DNA of 64,000 bases from Anisus vortex (GCA_949126835.1 OX421494.1:56982358-57046357), one strand, 5' to 3'; counted from the first letter of the stretch, positions 34,801-47,182 are shown. Notes: generated from the letters alone by a model not told the origin. A program made the numbers and translations.

Positions 34801-37800
34801 AATTCAACATACATTAATTCACCTCAAGTTCTCCACATATTGTAGTGTCCTACGTGTTTACAATGTAGGCCTACTGTGTGTGTCAAGGCTCAGTGATTAG
34901 TATTGTTAGTTTTCTTCGTGCTGTAAGATCACGTGCTATACCCTAGCCCCTGTGTAACTTGTCCCAATAAAAGTTTAGTTAATGTTCAACAACTGAATCG
35001 TGATGTTGTGTTTTCTTTCAAAACGCTACACTACACATATGTACTAAAGTAAGATCAACGTCCACTTCTAAATATTTATTTAACACTATCTAACCAACAC
35101 CGGTCCTGACTTCGACCATGTCCCATTCTGTCTCTTACACACACTCTGGCCATTCGTGCTGACCTCTTGACTCCTTACCTGTTGATGGGCAATGTTTTTT
35201 GGTGTTGACACCTTAGTCAATTTATTTGGTAGTGACAAGTACTTTAAATTTTACTAATACCATTAGGATTCACTTTTTACTCTCACACCATTCAGAAGTG
35301 ATTGTAATTCTCATATGTAATCACTAACTGTCTTTTATTTCAAATTTGATTTTTGAATAGATTTAAACTAAAGAATCTCCTGTAGGCCTAGACCTACAAC
35401 ATAATATGCTTGTTACCTTGTGCTCCAAGGAAGATTTTACTGACAAAAGTTGTGAAAGTTCTTGTGAATGTTGCATCAAATCTTTTTGCACCTGGAAATA
35501 ACACAGAGGTGTAAAAAATATTTTGATTTGATTATTACTTTTGTTACATCTCTCTCCATAATCATTAAAGCCTTTTTTTTTAAATTGAGTTACCTCCCTT
35601 TGATTTTCATCAAATTATTACAAACCCTAGAATTTAATTATGTACGGTAGGTCGACGCAGAAAAAAAATATTTATAAAGCTGACCACGAAGTAGTAGAAA
35701 TTAGAGAATTGAAACATTATTATTTTTTATTTCAACAATATTGATATTATATTATTATAGTAACTTAAAAACAATATTTTAAGCAAAATTCGGCCGCTAC
35801 TAATTGATTTTCTCATCATTACTACCTTTGAACTGAATTGCAATTTTAACAAATATATATTCATCTTTATTCAGTATTCTTTGTTGAATAATAAATTTTT
35901 ATTTTAAATAACAGCAAAAACTTCAGAAGATAATATTATAAAGCTAGATGTCACTCTATTGAACTGGGAGAGATTAAAGACAAATGTCACTCTATTGAAG
36001 TAAGAGAGATCAAAGCTAGATGTCACTCTATTGAACTAGGAGAGATCAAAGCTAGATGTCACGCTATTGAAATAGGAGAGATCAAAGCTAGATGTCAATC
36101 TATTGAACTAGGAGAGATCAAAGCTAGATATCATTCTATTGAACTAGGAGAGATCAAAGCTAGATGTCACTCTATTGAACTAGGTGAGATCAAAGCTAGA
36201 TGTCACTCTATTGAACTAGGAGAGATCAAAGCTAGATGTCATTCTATTGAACTAGGAGATATCAAAGCTAGATGTCATTCTATTGAACTAGGAGTGGTCA
36301 AAGCTAGATGTCACTCAATTGAACTGGGAGAGATCAAAGCTAGATGTCACGCTATTGAAATAGGAGAGATCAAAGCTAGATGTCAATCTATTGAACTAGG
36401 AGAGATCAAAGCTAGATATCATTCTATTGAACTAGGAGAGATCAAAGCTAGATGTCACTCTATTGAACTAGGTGAGATCAAAGCTAGATGTCACTCTATT
36501 GAACTAGGAGAGATCAAAGCTAGATGTCATTCTATTGAACTAGGAGATATCAAAGCTAGATGTCATTCTATTGAACTAGGAGTGGTCAAAGCTAGATGTC
36601 ACTCAATTGAACTGGGAGTGGTCAAAACTTGTATAGACTAACCTGAGATTCCAAGAAATATATTTTCTTCTCTACGTTAACTTTGTCATTTTGAAAAACG
36701 CGTAACTTCTATAAAAAAAAAGACATACATGTTTTAAAACCTAACAGCCTACTATATTGGCCCAATATTGTGCCAAGATTTAAATATTTAGGATAGTGCT
36801 GGATGCTATTACAATTTTATTTTTATTTTTTGTGGACACTATTCTGAACTACTTTTGACCTTTAATACCATTTTAAATAGGTCAACTTTAAACTAAAACA
36901 GTGGCTCAATATACAATTAGAATAAGGATTCTCTATCGGTTTCCCGATTTCTCTATTCTCTATCAAAATAAATATGGTAACTTTAAACTAGGATAGTGAC
37001 TCAAGATAAGGCAATGGCTCAAGATTAGGATTGTGAACCAAGATATTAAATACGACTCAAGTAGCTTGATGCTTGGAAATTGATTCAATACTAGAATATT
37101 GGCTCAAGATTCGGAGAGTGACTCATGATAAGGATATTAGCTTTGGGATAGGTAATGCCTCGGGACTAGGGTAGTGACTCAAGAAATGGATGGTAAGCCA
37201 ACTGGTAGGATAACGACTCGAAATTAAAATAGTGATGAAGGATTATCTTATCTTATAAGTTTACAGACGTTTCTTTCTAGGTAGAAGATTATTACGTCCA
37301 CTAGGCCCAAAACTCCTGCAGGGCGACAGGGATCCGTTGGTGGCAAGGATAGAACCCGCGACCTGTCAGTTGGTTTTTGGTTGACAGTCCGGTGAACTAG
37401 CCGCTGGACCAGCCCGGATTATGATAGTGAAATCACGACTTGTTTCGAAACGTTGATGGAACATTACAAAAGGCAATCTTACCTGACGAAGGTTTTCATT
37501 TTCTTCTTCTAGATTCTTCTTCATTTCTTTTGCCCTCAGAAGTTCCCTGGTGAGCTGGTCAAAGCTACTCTTTGATACCAGACTTGGTGAAGGGAGGTGA
37601 AAGGTATTGACTTGGAATGAACTAGCGCTGCTGTTGCTGGGTATCGGGATGGAGAAGTTTTCAGGGCCCTTGTTGAACAAGTCCTCTGCGGGGCCCTTGC
37701 TGCTGAGTGCGCTGCAAGAGAAGAGTTTAGAGTTGGTGCGATGACGTTCTACTGGCTCAGATTGACTCAACGGTGAGGGAGGAACGTGGGGTAATTTTTT

Positions 37801-38652
37801 CTGAGGTTTGTAGGCGTTCTCGTCGTAAACTCTACCCTCGATAAGTGTCTTCAGCTCGTATTTGGGAAATCCCGCCTCACTTAGTACTCGTTTATCCCGC
37901 TTGTCGTCGCACTGACCTATGGTCGAGCCTGGCTCTTGTGGGTCAAATCCGGCGGGGGAGTTTGTGGGCGCCCTGTGGTGAGCCACGCCTGGCCAGCTGT
38001 GGCATCGGCAGTACGCAGGTCCAGTATCCCGCGGGGCGCAAGGATTTAACCTGTAGCGATGGGTACTCAAAAGGCAGAAATAAGTAGACAGTGGGATGGA
38101 AACTGTAGGCTCTGGAGAGTGGGAGAAATTAAAGTGGGAGTGGTTGGGTAAAACTGGGGTCTTTTCAATTCCGGAATCAGGGTTGTCTATTTTACAGCCT
38201 GGCTGCAACAGTTCTGGCAATGTCTCATTAGTCAACCCTTGAAAATTGAATTTACTGCATGGAGTTTGGCCATGATCAAGTAAATTATTTTCAAAAGCGG
38301 GCTCAGAGATTAACACTTTTGGTGCCAGAGTTTTCTCCCCTTGATATAAATGCCTTTCATTGGAATGTTCTGATGTCCTCCCCCGAATGAAGTCTGAAGT
38401 TGGCAATGATGTCACCTTATCTGAATCTCGATATTGAAATAGTTTCTCCTGACTTAACTCAGCATCCTGCATTGAAGTATTAGAATTATCACAGCGCTTT
38501 AGTAGATTTCTTAATTTCGATCTTCTCATATAAACATTTTTGTCATCTTCTTCTATCCCGTTACCAATGTTATCAAGTTCGTTATTGGTGTGAGCTTCAT
38601 GCGAGGTGGCGCTCTCTAGCAGAAGTACGTACTGCGCATGCGCCATAGTCAT
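31873..38652 (-). CDS. Unnamed coiled-coil protein, complete five-exon gene
   Basis: The exons are 38652-37483, 36708-36643, 35491-35417, 33997-33895 and 31946-31873, joined in phases 0, 0, 0 and 1. They encode 495 residues ending in LPLDDTK and a TAA stop. Residues 1-350 are polar, Ser/Pro-rich and probably disordered. From about residue 360 (SFDQLTRELLRAKEMKKNLE) through exons 2 and 3 the sequence is heptad-like coiled coil. The last two exons give a basic tail including KYTLIGRMLQQ and SRRPFQVGFGTLPL. There is no signal peptide or membrane segment, so a cytoplasmic, perhaps cytoskeletal or centrosomal, protein is inferred from architecture only. I chose the exon-4 acceptor at 33998 and the exon-5 acceptor at 31947 because only these keep the frame open; a longer exon 4 to 34023 would meet TGA. 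Two in-frame Met codons start the protein (codons 1 and 3), and an AATAAA overlaps the stop. I do not recognise the family. Confidence 0.8.
32091..32690. repeat. 33-bp AT-rich tandem array, about 18 copies
   Basis: The unit ttatcttatatttatcaaac followed by ataatattataaa lies in the last intron of the coiled-coil gene. The 33-bp period yields 11-residue pseudo-repeats on both strands. Confidence 0.95.
32704..32913 (+). mobile_element. SINE-1, diverged
   Basis: The head (tgtggtttgaatcatggtgc), middle (ggaggctgtccctgagtctc) and tail (gccgtggccacagaaactga, gatcaatttggtccgacggg) are all recognisable. It lies in the last intron of the coiled-coil gene. Confidence 0.8.
33400..33650. mobile_element. 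Possible MITE with ccagggccgt end
   Basis: The left end ccagggccgtttttaggatt and two gtgggggccc blocks near 33422-33470 and 33597-33625 suggest a short DNA transposon. The other end and target duplication were not resolved. A similar ccagggccgttttg occurs at 12727. Confidence 0.3.
34841..35035 (+). mobile_element. Solo LTR, 195 bp, with 5-bp target duplication
   Basis: The element starts tgtagtgtcc and ends gctacactaca, giving the inverted terminal tgtagtg/cactaca. It is flanked by catat at 34836-34840 and 35036-35040. An aataaa lies about 65 bp before its end, as expected for an LTR R region. It sits in intron 3 of the coiled-coil gene. A 3' fragment of the same LTR occurs at 20319. Confidence 0.85.
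35945..36630. repeat. 36-bp tandem array, about 19 copies, with 288-bp higher-order repeat
   Basis: The unit agagatcaaagctagatgtc followed by actctattgaactagg lies in intron 2 of the coiled-coil gene. Unit variants recur with a spacing of exactly eight units: acgctattgaaa at 36061 and 36349, and actcaattgaactggga at 36313 and 36601. The period of 36 keeps the plus strand open, but no coding function is implied. Confidence 0.93.
37247..37415 (-). mobile_element. SINE-2 with 7-bp target duplication
   Basis: This full minus-strand SINE-2 lies in intron 1 of the coiled-coil gene and is flanked by ggattat at 37240-37246 and 37416-37422. Confidence 0.9.
38630..38645. promoter_or_regulatory. NRF1-type palindrome at the coiled-coil gene start
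   Basis: The sequence ctgcgcatgcgcc fits the NRF1 consensus and overlaps codons 3-7 of the predicted protein. A second partial site (acgcatgcgctc) lies at about 39116. Such sites mark CpG-type promoters in animals. The location suggests that transcription starts nearby and that translation might begin at a later Met. Confidence 0.4.
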
Positions 38653-40345
38653 TCAAAATGTAGGAACTCTCGTCACCAACAGAGTCACTACAAAAGTGGA
38701 TTTCCCTTTATTAAAAAAAAAAATTCGTGAAAAGAATAATTTAAATCAACAGTTTATTGTATAATATAAAAACAGTATTTTTAAAAGGCTAAATAGGTTT
38801 GTTCTATTTCGACATACATCGACATTACTATGCAACCATGAGATGGCTTACTCCCCTTTAGTCTCTGACAGGCCAACGCTGGTTGAACTTTTGAATAATT
38901 AGCTTTTACGTTTTATTAAGTTGGCCTAAACATAATAATCTAGTCTACTGAACAATAGGTCAAAAGAAAAAAATACTGGGCACACCTCCAAAAAGATAAA
39001 TGCCGTATTATTTTTTACAAATTGAACTTGATAATCCTAATAAGCTTAGTAGGTCTTAGTTATTTACATTAGTATTATTGAATGTAGGGCCTATTGAACA
39101 AATGATAGCAGTTGACGCATGCGCTCCCAACCGCTTTCAATTCATTAATTTGTTTTTATAATTTTATATCTCCAGATTTATTCTGTAGAATCTATGTGTT
39201 TTTTATATTCAAATGAATGTGTAATGGCAGACGTGAATTCCCTCCCCTTTTTAAATCCCAACACATGGAGACTTTTTTTTTTGCAGTTATTGTCCAACTG
39301 TCGGCCTATTTATTCAAAATGCTGTGGGGAAAAAAAATTCAATAACCTTTATCAGGTGTGTGCGAATGTGGTTCCGAAGCCGCATGTGGCTTTTCGTTGA
39401 GCTTAGTGTGGCTCGCATTAAAAGATGTAGGCCTACTATAATATGATTTTCCTTAGAAATATTTTATTTTATTATTACAGTGTTTAAAAAATTCTTGTGA
39501 ACCTTCTTTCTCTTATTAAAATTTCCCTAGATGTGTACATTACAGAAGCCTAATGAATTCAGAGTTATTTATTATATCGAGTGTTGGCGTTGAAATCTGT
39601 TCATCAGGTAAAAAAATGTTTTAAAATTTAATCGTAGACCTTTTAATCTCTAGACCTATTATATTTTAAACATTATAGCCAGCCGTATAATATGTTGTTT
39701 GTTGAAATTGGAGGGAGGGGGGTAAAATTGTTTGACACAATTTGAGCAGGGGGGGGGGGTCATTGAATTGAAAGTTTGACAGTTGTTGATATTAGGGAGG
39801 CGGGAGGGTAAAAAATTGCCTTCAACTTGTTGACGTATTTAATGGACGTGCCTGAACACTTGTTTGGCGTCACTATTGCCGTTGGGCCTGTACTAAACAA
39901 AAATTGTTGGAAGCTATTGCATATAAATGCACCCACCGCCGACCCACTGCACTATAAAGTAACAAAACTATTTCAGAAAATACATCCATTGTCCATAGCA
40001 GCGCTTCTCAAACATTTCAGTCTGGGCGACGGGCATAACGTTTTCGTTGTTAGCTGGGACCGGTGTCCATTTTAACCCTTTGAAAAAATATACAATTAAA
40101 AAAACATTCTGTAATTTGTTAAGGTGTAAATGAATGTACAGTCCAAATTTAGTTACTGTTACACTACATTTTAATCACGTTAATGGCCCCTATAGAGTTT
40201 ACATTTTTAGTGATTTTACAACGATTTGCTTACCATGTAAAGTTACATAGCTTGGTGTTTCTATTGTGAAAGGTGGACTCGATAGTGAGCGGTGCTCATT
40301 GCAAAGATTTTTATTGTTTTTGTTTGGAAACCAAGTATCGCTGAG
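38653..40345. other. Upstream intergenic region of the coiled-coil gene
   Basis: No coding exon was recognised. The stretch holds G runs near 39712-39760 and a phrase (agcgcttctcaaacattt, about 40001) like hAT element ends. No complete element could be bounded. Confidence 0.45.
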
Positions 40346-40348
40346 ATA

Positions 40349-40590
40349 AAAGTAAAGTACCCGTCGGACAAAGTTGATCCATAGGATCAGTTTTTGTGGC
40401 CACGGCATACTAGGTGATTGAGTGGCCAGCACTATGCACAATCGCCTTTACTTAACCCCATCAAAGGTCAGGTACCCATCAGAGCTGGGTAGACTCAGGG
40501 ACACCTTCCAGACCCGGGAAAAAAATCATAGCGTGCACCAGGCTTCGAACCCAGGACCTTTCGTACGCCAGCCGGCCACCGTGCCCTCAT
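40349..40590 (-). mobile_element. SINE-1, nearly full length
   Basis: The minus-strand copy runs from the tail (agtaaagtacccgtcggaca) through agctgggtagactcagggac to the tRNA-like head (ggcttcgaacccaggacc, gccggccaccgtgccc). Confidence 0.85.
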
Positions 40591-41514
40591 CACAGAGATC
40601 TTTAACGGCAAGTTCTGAAAGTTCATGACGTCCATAAAGTAAGTGAATCCAAAGAGCTACAGATAACAATCTTTAATCATCTGTCTTCAAATAAATGAAA
40701 CATTGTAAAGTGACAGACAAATCAGCATTGCCTGCTATAACTGGCGGTGAGCTATCTTCTATTGGAAATTAAAATAAATATGAACTAAATAGGTCAATAG
40801 TTCAAAGATCACGTCTGTGGAGACTTAAAAAAGGCATCAAGATGTTCCCTGCATTAGCAATATAACTGCTAAGAATTTATAAAACATCCACAAACAACCC
40901 TCTGACGACTTTTCCATGCTTCCAGCTTTCTTTCATTCATCGGTCTTCAATTAATTTTGTTGTCTTTATCTTCATACCTTTTGCGGACCGGCCGAGCGAG
41001 GGCATGCAGACAGTCACTCTGATAAGTACTGCTCTAGAGTCTAAACTACATAAGACAACCTTATAGACTTATGGGTTACAGTACAGGATGTTTACCATGT
41101 AACTCTGATTTTACACCTGACCTAATTTAGAAATCACCTCACACATCCACCCAGTTCAGTGACATTTTTCTAAAGCCCTAGACTCTATATCCGGTATATT
41201 CGCTTTGTTTATGAGAAAATATTTTTAGCATAAGTATATCCCGTTATATACCTCGTAGGTTAAAACTAACAGAATACCTCTTAAAGGTTAACGGTAATTC
41301 TCTATCTGGATACCTAGGAAATATCCTACCTCAATCAGAATGCTATCTGGAAATTGCATTTGAAGCGTGTAGATTTTTAAAATTAGAATATTGATATTTC
41401 CTAGATTGACTAAATGATATTCTTGCATTCTTGAACAGGCAGTTTAAAACTCCAAACTCTATTCAAATCAAACCGAAAGCATATCAAACGAAATAACCGT
41501 TCAATGCAAGCAAA
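40591..41514. other. No recognisable gene
   Basis: This is intergenic AT-rich DNA without clear repeats or exons. Confidence 0.5.
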
Positions 41515-42558
41515 ACACACATACATATACAAAATCACACACACACACAAACACACGTACATATCCAAACACAGACACACACGTACATATACGTGAAGCC
41601 GGCTGGTCCAGCGGTTAGATCACCGGACTGTCAACCAAAAAAAACAACAACTGACAGGTCGCGGGTTCTAGCCCTGCCACCGACGGATCCCTGCCGCCCT
41701 GCAGGAGTTTTGGGCCTAGTGGACGTAATAATCTTCTATCTAGAAGGAACGTCTGTAAACTTATAAGATAAGATATACAAACACAGACACACACACACAA
41801 ACACACAGACACACACAAACACACGTACATATCCAAACACAGACACACACAAACACACGTACATATACAAACACAGACACACACAAACACACGTACATAT
41901 CCAAACACAGACACACACAAACACACGTACATATTCAAACACAGACACACACAAACACACGTACATATCCAAACACAGACACACACAAACACACGTACAT
42001 ATCCAAACACAGACACAAATAAACGTACATATCCAAACACAGACACATACAAACACACGTACATATCCAAACACACACACACAAACACACGTACATATCC
42101 AAACACAGACACACACAAACACACGTACATATCCAAACACACACAAAAACACGTACATATCCAAACACACACACACACAAACACACGTACATATTCAAAC
42201 ACAGACACACACAAACACACGTACATATCCAAACACAGACACACACAAACACACGTACATATCCAAACAATCCAAACACAGACACACACAAACACACGTA
42301 CATATCCAAACACAGACACAAACAAACGTACATATCCAAACACACACACACAAACACACGTACATATCCAAACACAGACACACACAAACACACGTACATA
42401 TCCAAACACACACACACACACACACAAACACGTACATATCCAAACACACACACAAACACACGTACATATCCAAACACACACACACACACAAACACACGTA
42501 CATATCCAAACACACACACACAAACACACGTACATATCCAAACACATACACACACATT
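41515..42558. repeat. CA-rich tandem array (acgtacatatccaaacacag)
   Basis: Roughly 30 units of 26-38 bp, acacgtacatatccaaacac followed by variable (ac)n, are broken once by SINE-2. Minus-strand Cys/Val-rich reading frames are artefacts of the array. Confidence 0.93.
41593..41772 (+). mobile_element. SINE-2 inserted in the CA-rich array
   Basis: This full plus-strand copy runs from gtgaagccggctggtccagc to the tail acttataagataag. It is flanked by atatac at 41587-41592 and 41773-41778, which is array sequence duplicated at the target. Confidence 0.9.
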
Positions 42559-42599
42559 CATATCCAAGCCCACATGCACATCATAATATAAAAATGAAA

Positions 42600-43115
42600 T
42601 GTTAGGTTAAGGTCACAATATGACGCTCAGGGGATGGGTGGAGGAGGGTGAATTTAAAAACCAGGAAGTTCGTGAACAGTTTATTGTCATTATAAAAAAA
42701 AAGGAGAATATAGAAATGCTACGCATTGTGGTTTCTTATAGAAAGGAAACGGGAGGCGCAGTATGCAATATGCAGGAGGTTTTTTTAACTAGTGACCCTT
42801 GTGCCCATATTTGTACTGTACACGAGACGAAATAGAACGGTAGGCTAATTAAACACACTAGGAATTATCACTAAACACACGGGCATATGCGTTGAACACT
42901 GTAAAACTGTACGATAAACGCAATAAGACTTAAGTCTCGTTAAACACAGTAGGTCTGTACACAATTGGCCTAGTATTTCTCTGTGAAAAGACAGGAACAC
43001 TGTACATAAGAAACATTCAATGCAAAAAATGTATAAGAGCTTATATCTCACACAATAAGACAAAATATAACACATAAACAACAAACTAAACACAATTAGA
43101 CATTTCACTAAACAC
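42600..43115. other. No recognisable gene
   Basis: This stretch is intergenic, with weak imperfect repetition of aaacacaataag-like phrases. No coding evidence was seen. Confidence 0.45.
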
Positions 43116-43119
43116 AATA

Positions 43120-43295
43120 GAAATAGATAGATAGATAGATAAATAAATATATAGATAAAAGGATAGATAAATAGATAGATAAATAGATAAATAGATAAAT
43201 TGATAGATAAATAGATAATAGATAGATAATAGATAGATAATAGATAGATAATAGATCGATAGATAGATAGATAGATAAATAGATAGATTTTATTT
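43120..43295. repeat. GATA/TAGA microsatellite
   Basis: Interrupted gata and gataaata tetranucleotides fill the stretch. Confidence 0.92.
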
Positions 43296-43659
43296 TGACT
43301 GATAGAGAATCACTTTTAACGAAACACAAAGATAATTGGTTACTAAATGCATATATTACCAAGGGATGCACCAAAGGTCACATTGCTTGGTGAACCATGA
43401 AGTAAAAGGGACCAAACAATTGACACGGTTGGTTACTTATTACATATCAATGTGTCCCTTCAATATAATTTGAGGATTTTGTTGAATTTGACAGTGTCGA
43501 TGTCAATGAATGACGTGTTTAGCTTTATACACGTGAAACGTTACTAAAAAATATACATCTTTACTAATCAATCGGATCTCTATTATTAATATTAGCATTA
43601 GCACGCGTCCAAATAGGAGATTTTAGAAAACGCGCATCTTAGACAAATGTCGAAAATGT

Positions 43660-44055
43660 TTGCAGATATCTGAAAGATTTAAATAGGTCTATAGTAATAG
43701 GACCTAATATTTAATCTGCTTATTGGATTTGGGTAGGCCTACAAGCTGAGTAGTAGTGTCAATTCTGGAGTTCACAGAGTATAGCCAATTTCGTTATTAA
43801 ATAAGAAGAGCTTCAACACTGCATTTTGTGTTCTGGAAAACACTGTAATTAAGATTATAATTATTATTATTTTTATTTATTTTTTTAAACAATGCAATAT
43901 TTTTTTTTAATTTGTTTAATAACTGGCATCATTATTCAAGGGAGTTCCATTACATTAATGGAGAGCAAATTGAATTGAATAAATTTACATCATTTCCAAA
44001 AAATGAAATAAAATCCAATAGCCTGTCATCATTCATGACTATTTAGTATTTAGTA
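43660..44055 (+). repeat. Dispersed/duplicated 0.4-kb segment, copy A
   Basis: From atctgaaagatttaaatagg to the gaatccaata-like end, it aligns in the same orientation with 50850-51240. Shared phrases include aagctgagtagtagtg and cactgcattttgtgttc. It has no coding potential. Confidence 0.75.
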
Positions 44056-44589
44056 GGCCTAAAGGTTTATTATTCACACAGCTATCCAGTAAAGCATTAA
44101 ACGTAAAACCATTAAATTTCCTAAAATAATTCAGCCAATGCAACACTGAGCTTACATAGTGTTTGTTGGCAGCGTTATAAATCAGAGACAGAGGTAAAAA
44201 AAAAAATTATTTCATGTGCACTAATAAAGAGAAATGAATTGTATTTCTTCCCCGGAAACGGGTTACCTAAACTAGATCTAGTTAAGAAAACCAAAAGACT
44301 CGCTTTCAAACACTTATCAAAATACAAGACAAGATTCAAACCATGGATTACTATGAGACGATAATTTCATAGGCTTGTGTATAGTAGGAGATATTATAAG
44401 ACAATAAGATGAGATTTGACAAAATGTAAGCTTAAAATGTAATAAACTGGATTAGCTAATAGTTCTAGAATGTTGTTTATAAATCATTAAACTGATAAAA
44501 CACTGGAAATAGTATTAATCTTACAAGTGGCTTTAAAAATTGTCCATTTTAAAATTACAATTAACTGAATGAGATTAGGATTATTGATA

Positions 44590-44844
44590 AGCTAAGTGAC
44601 ACGGTGGACAAAGGTTCTGGTTTCGGATCCTGGTGCAGGCTAGGATTTTTTCCCGGGACTTGATGGTGTCCCTGAGTCTACCCAGCTCTGATGGGTAGGC
44701 CTACCTGCCACTAGTTGGTGTAAAGTAAACGCGTCTGCGCATTGTACTAGCCACAGGTCCCCTAGTACGCCCTGGCCACAGAAACTGGCGAATCTGCGTC
44801 ACCAGCCCTATGATCCGTTTGGTCCGAAGGGTACTTTACTTTAA
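44590..44844 (+). mobile_element. SINE-1 with 8-bp target duplication
   Basis: This complete copy is flanked by tattgata at 44582-44589 and 44845-44852. The head is agctaagtgacacggtgg, with a diverged B-box ggtttcggatcctgg. Confidence 0.88.
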
Positions 44845-45560
44845 TATTGATATTACTTATTTCAATCAATTTATCTTAAAATATCTTTTTTAATAATACG
44901 TTTTAAATAAGTTAAAAAGGCTTAATTAAAAACTTACCCTGCTAGCTTGTAATACAATATTGTCAAAATACAATGTAATTTTCTAACATAACACAACGTT
45001 TGATATTTAATGGTCTGTATATTTAACGTGGGCTTAAAGCCTTTATAAAGCACGCCGTTTTTTTCTTCTCTTTCGTCTGTGACCTATTTTAGTTTTAGTC
45101 TGGCCCGCTTTTCCTGTTGGAACCAAAAGTTGCGCTTTCCGTCCGGAAACCATTTGACCAAATATGGAAACATGAATGAAAAAAAGAAGAATTCGACAAG
45201 GCAAGACAAATATGGTAATAGCTCAGTGGCATCTTGAAACAGAGAAAGCGCTAAATAAAATAACACGTTGAAAAATACATAGACATATATTATTATTTAC
45301 GTTGGCCTATAGACTATTTATCAGGCCTAAGTAAAAGTTTTGGTAAGACGGTAATAACTGTAGGCCTATTATAGGCCTATATAGGGCCTAGATATAGCCT
45401 TTATTGGGCCGATGTACATAATACCCCTAACTACGAAATAAAAAGAAGTGGGCTGTTCACAAATGGATGATGTTTACTTTGACAACACGCTCATGAAATT
45501 ATATTGTCTTGTTTAGAATTCACTCGGAAACTCAACACACTGTTTTCCCCTGACCAGAGG

Positions 45561-45748
45561 TCAGGAATTTTCCCAGGGACTTGGGGGTGTTCCTGAGTCT
45601 ACCCAGCTCTGATGGGTACCTGACACTAGTGTGGGTAAAGGCGGCTGGACATTGTGCTGGCCACACATCCCCTAGTATTCCGTGGCCACAGATACTGATG
45701 AACGCTGCCCTGTGGTCATTTTGGTCCGAAGGGTAGGCTACTTTAGTA
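45561..45748 (+). mobile_element. SINE-1, head missing
   Basis: The copy starts at tcaggaattttcccagggac and continues to the conserved ggtccgaagggta tail. Confidence 0.8.
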
Positions 45749-45819
45749 CTCTATCCGACCATATTAAGACGTTCTTTTTTAATCGGACAATTTGGGTAAT
45801 TTAAAAAAACGAAAATATT

Positions 45820-46365
45820 GGAGCATAAAGCGTGACAGATATTGAACAGTGTCATTTGAGTATCCCAAGAATAAAGTGTGACTGATATTGAACAGTATAA
45901 AGCGTGACAGATATTGAACAGTGTCATTTGAGTATCCCAAGAATAAAGTGTGACTGATATTGAACAGTGTCATTTGAGTATCCCAAGAATAAAGTGTGAC
46001 TGATATTGAACAGTATAAAGCGTGACAGATATTGAACAGTGTCATTTGAGTATCCCAAGAATAAAGTGTGACTGATATTGAACAGTTTAATTTGAGTATC
46101 CCAAGAATAAAGCGTGACAGATATTGAACTGTGTAATTTGAGTATCCCAAGAATAAAGCGTGACAGATATTGAACAGTGTAATTTAATTTGAGTATCCCA
46201 AGAATAAAGCGTGACATATATTGAACAGTGTAATTTAATTTGAGTATCCCAAGAATAAAGCGTGACAGATATTGAACAGTGTAATTTAATTTGAGTATCC
46301 CAAGAATAAAGCGTGACAGATATTGAACAGTGTAATTTAATTTGAGTATTCCAAGAATAATGTTT
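45820..46365. repeat. Complex tandem array, about 11 units of 46-51 bp
   Basis: Units contain aataaagcgtgacagatatt, gaacagtgtaatttgagtat and cccaag. Some units lack the middle block and are 31 bp. Each unit carries an AATAAA on the plus strand. Confidence 0.92.
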
Positions 46366-47105
46366 CGATCGAAACTACAGAAGGAACAATACTGTTCTTC
46401 ACCAGTTGTCTTTGTGAATTTCTTGTCAGAAAATAAATATGACTAAATTGACACATTTTTCGTTGCACCCTTTTTTTAAACTGTGCGTAAAACGGTACTG
46501 AAAGTCTCAAAAGCGTAGGAGTACGACGAAATGTGAAGAGGTGTCCAGGTTGTGTATCAATCATAAATACCAAGTGAGCGATTTGTTGCAATAGGTAAAT
46601 TGGACTCAATGAAGTGAATGGGAAAACGTCGTTTCTAAGAGCAAAATGACATTTCGAAGATCTAGAATAATAGTGAGAGATCTGGAGACCGATGGAATTC
46701 AGATTGATGACAGCTGTGGCCAGACATTTCAATTTGCTGCTGTAATGGCTGGACACCGATTGGGTTTGCACAAGCCGCGTCTTCGAAATCAACTCAAAAA
46801 TTCTATTTTTTACAAGTTATTCCATAAATCTGACTTCTGTACATGCAACCTCTCTGGTGGTTCACTCTGTTAAATTTTTTTTTGGGCACACTGGGTGTAA
46901 AAGCATAACAAACTGGTTGTTGTAACAACTCTCATTCCACAATCTTTTTATAGCCCATTACTCTAGCCATTCACTCACTATTCACTTGACATGCATGATG
47001 AACACAAAGTACTATGTACAGCCAGTCGCATAAACAATAACCCAGAGCTATCAGGTCACTTAGTGAAATTGTGTGTCACAAAGTTCAGTCAGTGTTTAAT
47101 TGATC
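46366..47105. other. Unidentified region with short open frames
   Basis: Reading frames of 151 codons (minus, 46792-46337) and 75 codons (plus, 46646-46873) overlap. Neither has recognisable motifs or clean exon borders, so neither is called a gene. Confidence 0.4.
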
Positions 47106-47107
47106 AC

Positions 47108-47182
47108 ACAGTCATTTACACACTCACATTTACACACTCACATTTACACACTCACATTTACACACTCACATTTACACACTCA
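47108..47182. repeat. 14-bp tandem array, about 5 copies
   Basis: The unit catttacacactca repeats. Confidence 0.92.

Noticed and set aside
41615..42579. Cys/Val-rich secreted-like proteins on the minus strand
   Set aside because: They are translations of the CA-rich array in every frame, with SINE-2 sequence at one end.
46337..46873. 151-codon minus-strand and 75-codon plus-strand frames
   Set aside because: They overlap each other, lack recognisable motifs or splice borders and sit next to a tandem array.
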